NCBI RefSeq assembly: GCF_018736145.1
Contig: NZ_CP059997.1
Location: 271,501-335,500 of the forward strand
Length of the DNA: 64,000 nucleotides
Reading direction: 5' to 3'
Origin: Amycolatopsis sp. CA-230715
GTDB lineage: Bacteria; Actinomycetota; Actinomycetes; Mycobacteriales; Pseudonocardiaceae
In this document: positions 25,522-33,756 of the stretch, piece after piece
Position numbering within the stretch: position 1 is the stretch's first letter
How the letters are laid out: the number at the start of each line of letters is the position of its first letter
Translations under genes and position numbers: made by a program
Notes under the pieces: generated by a model
Seen by the model: the letters and a program-made list of their open reading frames with translations, nothing else
Told to the model about the DNA's origin: nothing
Database searches by the model: none

Positions 25522-27170
25522 GCGGAACCGACCGGATCGGCGGCGACGTCGTCGTGGAGACCCTGCGCGCGCTCGGCGCCAGGACCGTGTTCGGCCTGCC
25601 GGGCCAGCACGCGCTCGGGTTGTTCGAGGCGCTGCGGCGCGCGCCCGACATCACGGTGATCGGCGCGCGGGTGGAGAACAACCTGGCGTTCGCCGCCGAC
25701 GGCCACGCGCGCGCCAGGCTCGACGCCGGTGGCGCGGTGCCGGTGACCCCGATGATCGTCTCGACCGGTCCCGGCGCGCTGCTGACGCTGGCGTCGCTGC
25801 AGGAGGCGCACGCGAGTTCGGTGCCGGTGCTGGGGATTTCCAGCCAGATCCCGGTGGCCGGGCTCGGCGGCGGGCGGCACGGGTACCTGCACGAGCTGCC
25901 CGACCAGCAGGCCAGCTTCCGCGGCGTGGTGAAGTCGGTGCACACCGCGCGGACCGCGAGCCAGCTCCCGGCCGTGCTGCGGGCGGCGTGGGAATCCGCG
26001 GCGACCGCGCCGTACGGGCCGGTGTGGGTGGAGATCCCGCAGAACGTGCTGCTCGAACCGGTGAGCCTGCCGCCGATCACCTCGGTGCCCGCCGCTCCCC
26101 CGTCGCTCGCGCCGCTGCCGGAACTGGTCGCGCGGGCGGCGGAACTCCTTGCCACCGCGGAGAATCCGGTCATCCTGGCCGGGGGCGGCGCGGTCCGCTC
26201 GGGCGCCGGAGAACCGCTGCGCGCGCTCGCCGAGGCACTGCGCGCGCCGGTGCTGTCCACCTTCGGCGGCAAGGGCGCGTTCGCCTGGGACCACCCGCTC
26301 TCCGGCCAGTCCTGGGCCGAGGACTGGCATTCGACCGAGTTCCTCGCCGGTGCCGATGTGCTGCTGGTGCTGGGTTCCGGGCTCGGCGAGCTGTCGAGCA
26401 ACTACCGCGAGTTCACCCCGCGCGGCCGGATGATCCAGATCGAAGCCGACGCGGGCAAGCTCGAATCCAACTATCCCGCGCTCGGCATCCACGCCGACGT
26501 CACCCTCGCGCTCGAAGCGTTGCTGCCGCTCGTGCCCGCGCGCGAGCCGGACGGGCGCGCGGAAGCCGCCGTCGCGGACCTGCTGAAGAAGGTGCGCGCC
26601 AGGCTCGACGCGCAGCCGCTCGACCAGGAACGGCGCGTGCTCGCCGACGTCCGCGCCGCGGTGGGAGAGGGCACACCGTCCTTTTGGGACATGACGATCC
26701 TCGGCTACTGGGCGTGGTCCGCCTGGAACGCCGACGGTGCGCCGATCCACACGTCGCAGGGCGCGGGCGGGCTCGGCTACGGGTTCCCCGGCGCGCTCGG
26801 CGCGGCCGCCACCGGCAGGCGCGCGCTGGCCGTCTCCGGTGACGGCGGCGCGATGTACGGGATCGCGGAACTGGCCACCGCCGTGCAGCACGGGCTCGAC
26901 GTGACCTGGCTGATCGTCGACGACGGCGGTTACGGCATCCTGCGCGAATATCTCACCGGCGCGTTCGGCCAGTCGACCGCCACCGAACTCGCCCGCCCCG
27001 ATTTCGTCGCGCTCGCCGGATCCTTCGGGGTGCCCGCGAAACTGTCCAGTGTGGACACCATCGGCGCCGATCTCGCCGAGGCACTGCGCACCCCCGGCCC
27101 GAACGTGGTGGTGCTGCCCGCCTTGCTGCGCATGTTCGCCCCGACCCACCTCGACCGCGAGGAGCCCTGA
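25518..27170 (+). CDS. ThDP-dependent enzyme (acetolactate synthase-like), candidate 2-ketoarginine decarboxylase
   Basis: 550 residues with the three domains of the family. The activating Glu is in ARVENNLAFAADGHAR, and the ThDP/Mg motif begins GDGGAMYGIAEL and ends VDDGGYG (Asp-Asp in place of the usual Asn-Asn). Generic annotation would be acetolactate synthase. The gene sits between a ureohydrolase and an amino-aldehyde dehydrogenase, not with ilv genes. The arginine transaminase pathway of Pseudomonas uses a protein of this type (AruI) to decarboxylate 2-ketoarginine to 4-guanidinobutyraldehyde; I infer the same here. The activity is not proven. Confidence 0.8.
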   Translation: MSGTDRIGGDVVVETLRALGARTVFGLPGQHALGLFEALRRAPDITVIGARVENNLAFAADGHARARLDAGGAVPVTPMIVSTGPGALLTLASLQEAHASSVPVLGISSQIPVAGLGGGRHGYLHELPDQQASFRGVVKSVHTARTASQLPAVLRAAWESAATAPYGPVWVEIPQNVLLEPVSLPPITSVPAAPPSLAPLPELVARAAELLATAENPVILAGGGAVRSGAGEPLRALAEALRAPVLSTFGGKGAFAWDHPLSGQSWAEDWHSTEFLAGADVLLVLGSGLGELSSNYREFTPRGRMIQIEADAGKLESNYPALGIHADVTLALEALLPLVPAREPDGRAEAAVADLLKKVRARLDAQPLDQERRVLADVRAAVGEGTPSFWDMTILGYWAWSAWNADGAPIHTSQGAGGLGYGFPGALGAAATGRRALAVSGDGGAMYGIAELATAVQHGLDVTWLIVDDGGYGILREYLTGAFGQSTATELARPDFVALAGSFGVPAKLSSVDTIGADLAEALRTPGPNVVVLPALLRMFAPTHLDREEP

Positions 27171-28570
27171 TGACGGTACGGAACTTCGTCGACGGGCGGC
27201 TCGTGCCCGCCGCGGGCGACCGCACGCTGCCCCTCGTCGACCCGGCCACCGGGGAGACGACCGGTTCGAGTGTCCTGTCCGGACAGTCCGATGTGGACGT
27301 CGCGATGGCCGCGGCGGCGCGCGCGTTCGGGGTGTGGCGGCGCACCACCCCGGCCGAGCGCCAGCTCGCGCTGCTGCGGATCGCCGACGCGGTCGAGCGA
27401 AGGGCCGGCGAGTTCGCCGACGCCGAGATCGCGGAAACCGGCAAGATCCGGCGCGTGGTGCTCGACGAGGAGATCCCGGAGAGCGTCAGCGCGCTGCGGT
27501 TCTTCGCGGGCGCGGCACGTCAGCTCGACGGCACCGCGGCCGGGGAGTACCTGGCGGGGCACACCTCGGTGATCCGCCGCGAGCCGATCGGCGTGTGCGC
27601 GCAGATCGCGCCGTGGAACTACCCGCTGATGATGGCCGTGTGGAAGATCGCGCCCGCGCTCGCGGCGGGCAACACGGTGGTGCTCAAACCGGCCGAGACC
27701 ACGCCCAGCACGGCAGTCCTGCTCGCCGAAGCGGCCGCGGAGTTCCTGCCGGACGGCGCGTTCAACGTGCTGTGCGGAGACCGCGAAACCGGCAGGGCGC
27801 TGGTGGCCCACCCGGTCACCGAACTGGTCTCCCTCACCGGCTCGACCAGGGCCGGGATCGACGTGGCCACGGTGGCCGCGGCGGATCTCAAGCGCACCCA
27901 CCTCGAACTCGGCGGCAACGCGCCGCTGCTGGTCTTCGACGACGCCGACCTGGCCGCCACCGCCGAAGGCATCGTGGGCGCCGCCTTTTACAACGCGGGC
28001 CAGGACTGCACCGCGGGCAGCAGGGTGCTGGTGCACGAGTCGGTGCACGCCGAGTTCGTCGCCGCGCTGGCCGCCGCGGCGGCCGCGACCGTGCCCGGTG
28101 TCGACTTCGGACCGTTGAACAGCGCGGCCCAGTTCGACCGCGTGCGCGGGCTGTTCGAGCGGCTCCCCGCGCACGCCCGCGTGGAAACCGGCGGTACCCC
28201 ACACGGGGACCGCGGGTTCTTCTTCGCGCCCACGGTGGTTTCCGGGCTGCGGCCCGACGACGAAATTGTGCGGGAGGAGATCTTCGGCCCGGTGCTCACC
28301 GTGCAGTCCTTCGCCGACGAGGGCGAGGCGGTTTCGCTCGCCAACGGCGTGCCGTACGGGCTCGCTTCTTCGGTGTGGACGAAAGACCATTCGCGCGCGG
28401 TCAGGGTGTCCGGGCTGCTCGACTTCGGCTGCGTCTGGGTGAACACGCACGGGCCGCTCGTTTCCGAGATGCCGCACGGCGGGTTCGGTCATTCCGGGCA
28501 CGGGAAGGATCTGTCCGGGTACGCCTTCGCGGAGTACACGCGCGTGAAGCACGTCATGACGGCGTTCTAG
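27170..28570 (+). CDS. aldehyde dehydrogenase (4-aminobutyraldehyde/4-guanidinobutyraldehyde type)
   Basis: 466 residues. Catalytic Cys in YNAGQDCTAGSR (about C281), general base Glu in HLELGGNAPLL, NAD site in APWNYPLMMAVWKIAPALAA. It resembles PatD/KauB-type enzymes that oxidise amino- or guanidino-aldehydes. Last gene of the operon; its ATG overlaps the previous stop in TGATG. Its 3' end overlaps the convergent alpha/beta hydrolase gene by 17 bases, so the two transcripts would be complementary there. Confidence 0.88.
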   Translation: MTVRNFVDGRLVPAAGDRTLPLVDPATGETTGSSVLSGQSDVDVAMAAAARAFGVWRRTTPAERQLALLRIADAVERRAGEFADAEIAETGKIRRVVLDEEIPESVSALRFFAGAARQLDGTAAGEYLAGHTSVIRREPIGVCAQIAPWNYPLMMAVWKIAPALAAGNTVVLKPAETTPSTAVLLAEAAAEFLPDGAFNVLCGDRETGRALVAHPVTELVSLTGSTRAGIDVATVAAADLKRTHLELGGNAPLLVFDDADLAATAEGIVGAAFYNAGQDCTAGSRVLVHESVHAEFVAALAAAAAATVPGVDFGPLNSAAQFDRVRGLFERLPAHARVETGGTPHGDRGFFFAPTVVSGLRPDDEIVREEIFGPVLTVQSFADEGEAVSLANGVPYGLASSVWTKDHSRAVRVSGLLDFGCVWVNTHGPLVSEMPHGGFGHSGHGKDLSGYAFAEYTRVKHVMTAF

Positions 28571-29456
28571 CGCGTTCCCAAGCGGTCACCACCGCGTCGC
28601 AGATCTCGCCCAGGGCCCGCTCGGTGAGGAAACCGTGGTGACCGCCGGGAAACGAGCGCACCGACGCGTCCGGGGCGGTCGCGGCCAGCGTTTCGGCGAA
28701 CCGGCGCGAGGTGTCGTGCTCGCCGGTGAACAGGCGCAGCGGCACGGGAACCTCCGACGGTGTGAAGCCCCAGCCCTGGCGGCCCCACAGCGCCAGCAGG
28801 TCCTCCGCGGTCGCCGCCGAACCCTGGCGGGCGGCTTCGCGCGCCATCGCCATGAAGATCTCCTGTCCGTCCACAGTGGACCACACCTCGGCGAGGAGCG
28901 GCCGGTCGACGGCCGGGAAGTAGCGCAGGACCTTCGCGCGCGCCGCCGGATCGCGCATCCGCTCCGGGTTGGAGATCGCCTTGGTCATGAGCGGGGCGAC
29001 GGCGCGGCGCACCAGCCACGGCGCGCGCCCGGCCAGCCCGGCGATGACCCGCTGCTGGCGATCGAGCCCCGGTGCGCCCGCGGGCGTGGCGGTGTTGACG
29101 AGCACGCCGCCGCGAACGCGCCGCGGCAACGCATACGCGCACGCCATCGCGTGCGCCGCACCGGAAGACCAGCCACCGACGACGAAACCGCCGAGGCCGT
29201 ACGCGTCCGCCACGGCGGCCACGTCCTCGGCCCAGCCCAGGATGCCGCGCCCCGGATCGGGGGTGGATCTCCCGGTGCCCGGCCGATCCGGGGCCAGCAC
29301 CCGGACGCCACGGCGGCGGGCAGCGGCGTCGTAGAGGCGGCCCTCCGCGCCCGCGGAGTTCGTGCCGTGGAAGTAGAGCCACGGCACACCTCCGGGATCC
29401 CCGAACTCCTCGACGGCGATCGCGCGCCCCGCACCCGTTTCGACCAGTTCCACCAC
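28554..29456 (-). CDS. alpha/beta hydrolase
   Basis: 300 residues. Nucleophile elbow GGWSSGAAHA, oxyanion region YFHGTNSAG, Asp in FTGEHDTSRR and His in PGGHHGFLTE. No signal peptide. Substrate unknown. Its promoter region carries two tandem TetR-like palindromes, so it is probably repressed by a regulator coded elsewhere. GTG 29456 is the only good start. Confidence 0.85.
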   Translation of the reverse strand: MVELVETGAGRAIAVEEFGDPGGVPWLYFHGTNSAGAEGRLYDAAARRRGVRVLAPDRPGTGRSTPDPGRGILGWAEDVAAVADAYGLGGFVVGGWSSGAAHAMACAYALPRRVRGGVLVNTATPAGAPGLDRQQRVIAGLAGRAPWLVRRAVAPLMTKAISNPERMRDPAARAKVLRYFPAVDRPLLAEVWSTVDGQEIFMAMAREAARQGSAATAEDLLALWGRQGWGFTPSEVPVPLRLFTGEHDTSRRFAETLAATAPDASVRSFPGGHHGFLTERALGEICDAVVTAWERARTPS

Positions 29457-29462
29457 AGCCCC

Positions 29463-29502
29463 CTATACGTCGTACAGGACGGCCACTATACGCCGTACAG
29501 GA
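29463..29502. promoter_or_regulatory. tandem TetR-like operators upstream of the alpha/beta hydrolase
   Basis: Two near-identical 17-base elements, CTATACGTCGTACAGGA at 29463-29479 and CTATACGCCGTACAGGA at 29486-29502, repeat at 23 bases. Each contains the near-palindrome TATACG-N-CGTACA. Size, symmetry and two-turn spacing fit a pair of TetR dimers. They begin 7 bases upstream of the hydrolase start. No TetR gene is adjacent. Confidence 0.6.
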
Positions 29503-29677
29503 GCGTGGTGGGTCGAAGCCGCTCACGATCACGCGGTTCGCGGACGCGATTCGTCGAAGGGGTGTGACAAGTTCAGGGGTTCGGCGTACCGAATCGCGGG
29601 GATAATTGCCGCGAGATGTCCAACGTGCGAACATCGCTTTTACTCTTCCACGGCGGGGTGGAACGCTTGGAGGCCCC

Positions 29678-31393
29678 ATGCGCATGAGCGGTTCGAAACG
29701 TGGCGCGGCGGTGGGCAAGATCGGTGCCTCCCCGCTGGGCATGTCCGTGCTCGTCACCAACGGGCTGGTGAAGCCGATGAGCCCGGCCAAGCTGCTCCGG
29801 ATCCGTGACCTGTACCGGAAGTTCGGGCTCACGGTGACCTTCGCGGTGGGCGCGGAGGCGGTCCGCCACCCGGCCAGACCCGCCGTGATCGACGACTTCG
29901 GCACGATGACCTACCAGGAGCTCGACGAGTCGTCGACCAGGCTCGCCAACGGGCTCCGCCGCATCTGTCCCGCGCACGGGCTGCTCAAGATCGGCCTGCT
30001 CGCCAAGAACCACCGCGCCGCGGTGCAAACCTGCCTCGCCGCCGGGAAACTCGGCGCCGATCTCGTCGTGCTCAACACCGGGCTGGCGGAGAAGCAGATG
30101 CGCGCGGTCGTCGAGGAACAGCGCATCGACATCCTCGTGGTGGACGACGATCTCCTGCACGTGCTCGAGGGGTTCCCGCGCTCGATGCCGACCGTGCTGC
30201 ACCGGCCGGCCGGGTACGAAGCGCCGGACACCGGTGTGCCGCGCCCGCGCACGCTCGACTCCCTGATCCGCCGGTCACCGGCGTCGCCGCTGCCGACGCC
30301 TTCGCGCGGCGGGCGGACGATCCTGCTCACCTCCGGCACCACCGGGACCCCGAAGGGCGTGGTGCGGCCGGATCCCGCTGGCCTCGCCCCGATCGCCGAG
30401 CTGCTGAACCTGCTCCCGCTGCGGGCCGGTACCACCATGATGCTGGCGTCGCCGTTCTTCCACGTGCTCGGTTTCTCGTTGCTGCAGCTGGCGATGATGC
30501 TCGGCGACACCGTCGTGCTGCACCGCGAGTTCGACGCGGCGCGCACCGTCGCGGCGATCGGGCGGCACAACTGCGCCTCCCTCGTCGGCTCGCCGATCAT
30601 GTTGCGCCGCCTCACCGAGGTCCCGGCCGCCGACCGGGAGCGGATCGACACCGGTTCGCTGCGGATCGCGTTGGCCGGCGGTTCCGCGTTGCCCGGCAAG
30701 CTCGTGCCGCGGTTCACCGAAGCGTTCGGACCGGTGCTGTACAACATCTACGGCTCCGCGGAACTGTCCTGGGCGACCGTGGCCACCCCGCGCGATCTCG
30801 CCGAGGACGAGAACACCGCGGGCACGCCACCGCGCGGCACCAGGGTCGCGATCCTCGACGCTTCGGGGAAACCGAGCGCGCCGGGTCAGATCGGCCGCAT
30901 CTTCGTCGGCAACGAAATGCTCTTCGACGGCTACACCCGGCGTGGCGAGGAAAACGAGTACCGCGACGGCGCGCTCTACAGCGGCGATCTCGGCTACCTC
31001 GACACCCACGGCAAGCTGTTCGTCTCCGGCAGGGAAGAGGACGTCGTGGTGACCGGCGGCGAGAAGACCTACCCGGTCGAGGTGGAGAACCTGTTGTGCG
31101 CCAGGGAAGACATCGCCGAAGCCGCCGTCATCGGCGTCCCCGACGACCACGACGGGCAGCGGCTGTGCGCCTACGTCGTCCCGGAACCCGGTTCCGAGGT
31201 GTCCCCGGAGGAAGTCCGCACCTGGGTCGCCGCGAACCTCGCGCGGTTCTCGGTGCCGCGCGACATCGTCATCGTGGACAACCTTCCCCGCAACCCGGCG
31301 GGGAAGATCCTCTACCGCGAACTGCGCGCCCGTCCGTCGACTTCCGGTACGAGCCGGTGGCGCGCCTATCAGCGGCTGGCGTCCGGCGGCTGA
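29678..31393 (+). CDS. fatty acyl-CoA synthetase (AMP-binding, FadD2/FadD12-like)
   Basis: 571 residues from ATG 29678 (GGAGG upstream). AMP-binding loop ILLTSGTTGTPKGV, YSGDLGYLDTHGKLFV with the hinge, GGEKTYPVEVENLL and the catalytic Lys in NPAGKILYREL. The extra 60 residues before the domain are usual for the mycobacterial FadD2/FadD12 type. The substrate is likely a fatty or alicyclic acid. I see no KstR site in its promoter, so it may not belong to the sterol regulon. The repeat array begins about 90 bases downstream. Confidence 0.85.
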   Translation: MRMSGSKRGAAVGKIGASPLGMSVLVTNGLVKPMSPAKLLRIRDLYRKFGLTVTFAVGAEAVRHPARPAVIDDFGTMTYQELDESSTRLANGLRRICPAHGLLKIGLLAKNHRAAVQTCLAAGKLGADLVVLNTGLAEKQMRAVVEEQRIDILVVDDDLLHVLEGFPRSMPTVLHRPAGYEAPDTGVPRPRTLDSLIRRSPASPLPTPSRGGRTILLTSGTTGTPKGVVRPDPAGLAPIAELLNLLPLRAGTTMMLASPFFHVLGFSLLQLAMMLGDTVVLHREFDAARTVAAIGRHNCASLVGSPIMLRRLTEVPAADRERIDTGSLRIALAGGSALPGKLVPRFTEAFGPVLYNIYGSAELSWATVATPRDLAEDENTAGTPPRGTRVAILDASGKPSAPGQIGRIFVGNEMLFDGYTRRGEENEYRDGALYSGDLGYLDTHGKLFVSGREEDVVVTGGEKTYPVEVENLLCAREDIAEAAVIGVPDDHDGQRLCAYVVPEPGSEVSPEEVRTWVAANLARFSVPRDIVIVDNLPRNPAGKILYRELRARPSTSGTSRWRAYQRLASGG

Positions 31394-31483
31394 GCTCATT
31401 CGGCGGTGGCCGGTTGCTGCGGGGTGGCTCACAGGGCTCCCGTGTTGGTACTCGGGGTCCCTTCCGGAAAGCGCCCGCTGATG

Positions 31484-32234
31484 CCCCGAAGGCGGCTTTC
31501 GGGGCGTTGGACGCCACTTTTCTCACTCTCGTGAGCGTGTGGCCTTGGTGCCGATGCCCCGAAAAATGCTCCTACAGAGGGGTCGGGTCGTGTATGTCGC
31601 CGAAGGCTCCTCTTGGGGCGGTCTGTGTCAGGATCTCGGCCCTCGCGGCGGGCCGCCGCCATCTGCGCGTGTCCCCGAAGGTGGCCTTCGGGGCGGTAGA
31701 CGCCGCGAATTCGACCCTCGCACCGCACTCCCGCCGCCCGCTCCACCCCGCGGCGGGCCGTCGGGCGCCCCGAAGGCCACCGTCGGGGCAGGCACGTCGT
31801 GGTGGTCGAGCGTGCGAGGGGTGGATTCGCGGCGTTGAGCGCCCCGAAGGCCACCTTCGGGACATGCACAGCCCCGTCCGCGCGTGAGCGAGGGCCGAGA
31901 AAGTGGCGCTAGAGTCCCCGAAGGTGACCTTCGGGGACCTCCGCCGCCGATCATCGTGCCCCGCACCCGACATCACTGTGACCTTCGGGGCGCTCACGTC
32001 CCCGAAAGTCACCTTCAGGGCACTCGAAGGCCCGCCCGGGTGGCAGAAGTTCCTTACGAGGGCCGAGATCGCGGCGTCTAGCGCCCCGAAGGCCACCTTC
32101 GGGGACAGACGCCAGAGCCGCCACCTTTCGCGAGGGCCGAGAACGTGACACTAGACGCCCCGAGGGTGGCCTTCGGGGCCCCGGGGAACCCTCCGCAAAA
32201 CGGCCCGCTGTTGCCCCGAAAGTCACCTTCGGGG
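31484..32234. repeat. array of about ten palindromes CCCCGAAGG-N3-CCTTCGGGG in a 912-base gene-free region
   Basis: The region from 31394 to 32305 holds no gene I can support. It carries 21-base palindromes starting at 31484, 31598 (degenerate), 31673, 31768, 31842, 31916, 32000, 32084, 32158 and 32214. A half-copy sits at 31978 and a decayed one at 31557. The copy at 31914-31938 is a perfect 25-base palindrome (GT and AC added at the ends). Several copies are flanked on one side by a conserved arm of about 28 bases, near GAGGGCCGAGAA and GGCGTCTAG, in either orientation. Start-to-start distances are mostly 74, 84 and 95. Both strands are open in several frames, which yields false ORFs with repeating PKVTFGALDATFSALA-like peptides. 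Each unit could form a GC hairpin. Confidence 0.9.
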
Positions 32235-32305
32235 CACACGAAGGCCCGCCCCGGCATCAGGCCGGACGACGAAAGCCGCCGCCCGACATGGCGAAGCAAC
32301 CAGAC

Positions 32306-32860
32306 TCAAACCCAATCGTCCGGCCGAGGCCACGTCAGAAATCCGCCCAACTCACCCTCCACTGGCACCACCGAAGGCTCCGTGACCGTGTACCCGCCCC
32401 GGTGAAAGAGCAGCGGCCGCTCGACCGACTCCTCTCCCAACGCCGTGACCCTACCGACCACCACGTAATGGTCCCCCGCCTCGTGCACCGTCTCCAAAGC
32501 ACAGTCCACCCACGTCAGCGCACCCGCCAGCAATGGAGCACCGGAGGGAGCCGGAGACCACTCCACCGCGGCGAACTTGTCGGCGCCGCGCGCGCCGAAC
32601 ACGGTGCTCAAACCGCGTTGCGAAGCCGAAAGCACGTTCACGGCGAACGCGCCCGCGTCCCGCAACACGGGCCAGGTGCGCGAACTCTTCGCGGGGCAGA
32701 ACAGCACCAGTGGCGGGTCGAGCGAGAGGGCGGCGAACGACTGGCAGGCGAAGCCGACCGGCGCGCGGCCGTCGTGTCCGGTGACGACGGCGACGCCGGT
32801 GCAGAAGTGACCGAGGACGGCGCGGAAGCGCGCCGCCTCGACCTCGGCCGCCACGGTCAT
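32306..32860 (-). CDS. hsaB: flavin reductase of the 3-HSA hydroxylase
   Basis: 184 residues, flavin reductase-like split-barrel (FRFGVAVVTG-type start: RAVLGHFCTGVAVVTG, then GFACQSFAALSLDPPLVLFC). It supplies reduced flavin to HsaA for hydroxylating 3-HSA to 3,4-DHSA in sterol ring A/B degradation. ATG 32860 overlaps the hsaC stop (ATGA). Last gene of hsaA-hsaD-hsaC-hsaB; the palindrome array lies immediately 3' of it (71 bases). Confidence 0.92.
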   Translation of the reverse strand: MTVAAEVEAARFRAVLGHFCTGVAVVTGHDGRAPVGFACQSFAALSLDPPLVLFCPAKSSRTWPVLRDAGAFAVNVLSASQRGLSTVFGARGADKFAAVEWSPAPSGAPLLAGALTWVDCALETVHEAGDHYVVVGRVTALGEESVERPLLFHRGGYTVTEPSVVPVEGELGGFLTWPRPDDWV

Positions 32861-33756
32861 CGGCCACCGACCGTGAAGTCGTGGCCCCACAACGAAACCG
32901 CGGTGCTTTCGCGCGCGATCCAGCTTTCGTCGTCGACCTGGCGGCCTTCGCAGCCGAACTCGACGTCGAAGCCGCCGGGGGTCTTCATGTAGAACGACAG
33001 CATCAGGTCGTTGACGTGCCTGCCGAGCGTGGCCGACATCGGCACCTTCCGGCGCAGCGCGCGGTCGAGGCACAGGCCGACGTCGTCGGTGTTCTCCACC
33101 TCGACCATCAGGTGCACGATCCCGCTCGGCGTCGGCATCGGGAGGAACGCGAGGCTGTGGTGCCGCGGGTTGCAGCCGAAGAACCGCAGCCACGCGGGCG
33201 GACCGTCTTCCGGCCGCCCGACGAACTGGGGTGGCAGGCGCATCGAGTCCCGCAGCCGGAAACCCAGTACGTCGCGGTAGAAGCGCAGTGCGGACTCGTC
33301 GTCGTGTGTGGACAGTACGACGTGCCCGAGGCCCTGCTCGCCGGTGACGAACTTGTGCCCGTAGGGGCTCACCACGCGCCGGTGCCGCAACGCGACGCCG
33401 TGGAACACCTCGAGGGTGTTGCCGGACGGGTCGTCGAAGGTCACCAGCTCGTCGACGTGGCGGTCCGCGAGCTGCTCGGCGGTGCCCTCCTTGTACGGAA
33501 CCTCGTGCGCGGCAAGGCTTTTCCGCACCTCTTCGAGTTCCGCGGCGGTGGCGACCTCCCAGCCCATCTGGGCGAGGCGGTCGGACTCGCCGGGGAAGAC
33601 CACCAGCCGGGCCGGGAAATCGTCCATGCGCAGGTACAGCGCGTCCGGGTCGGTGCCGTCGCCTTCGATCATGCCCAGCACCTTCAGGCCGTATTCCCGC
33701 CACGCCGCCATGTCGGTGGCTTCGATCCGCAGGTACGCCAGCGAACGGATGCCCAT
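32857..33756 (-). CDS. hsaC: 3,4-DHSA extradiol dioxygenase
   Basis: 299 residues, type I extradiol dioxygenase. Cleaves the catechol ring A of 3,4-DHSA to 4,9-DSHA using Fe(II) and O2. Counting from ATG 33756, the iron ligands fall at H145 (GHVVLSTHD), H215 (SGIVHLMVEV) and E266 (GGFDVEFGCEG), the same numbers as in the mycobacterial enzyme. The His pair at 199-200 holds the catalytic base. It overlaps hsaD by one base (TGATG) and hsaB by four. Confidence 0.96.
   Translation of the reverse strand: MGIRSLAYLRIEATDMAAWREYGLKVLGMIEGDGTDPDALYLRMDDFPARLVVFPGESDRLAQMGWEVATAAELEEVRKSLAAHEVPYKEGTAEQLADRHVDELVTFDDPSGNTLEVFHGVALRHRRVVSPYGHKFVTGEQGLGHVVLSTHDDESALRFYRDVLGFRLRDSMRLPPQFVGRPEDGPPAWLRFFGCNPRHHSLAFLPMPTPSGIVHLMVEVENTDDVGLCLDRALRRKVPMSATLGRHVNDLMLSFYMKTPGGFDVEFGCEGRQVDDESWIARESTAVSLWGHDFTVGGR

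Noticed and set aside
31572..32096. Minus-strand ORF of 174 residues and other ORFs inside the palindrome array
   Set aside because: Translations repeat PKVTFGA/ATFSALA-type peptides in several frames on both strands, which is explained by the DNA repeat; no ribosome binding site or domain.
31484..32234. CRISPR array
   Set aside because: Units are long palindromes with a shared arm and variable orientation; the parts between them are partly conserved rather than unique spacers, and there are no cas genes.
32288..32992. Plus-strand ORF of 234 residues opposite hsaB
   Set aside because: Shadow frame of hsaB with no recognisable domain.
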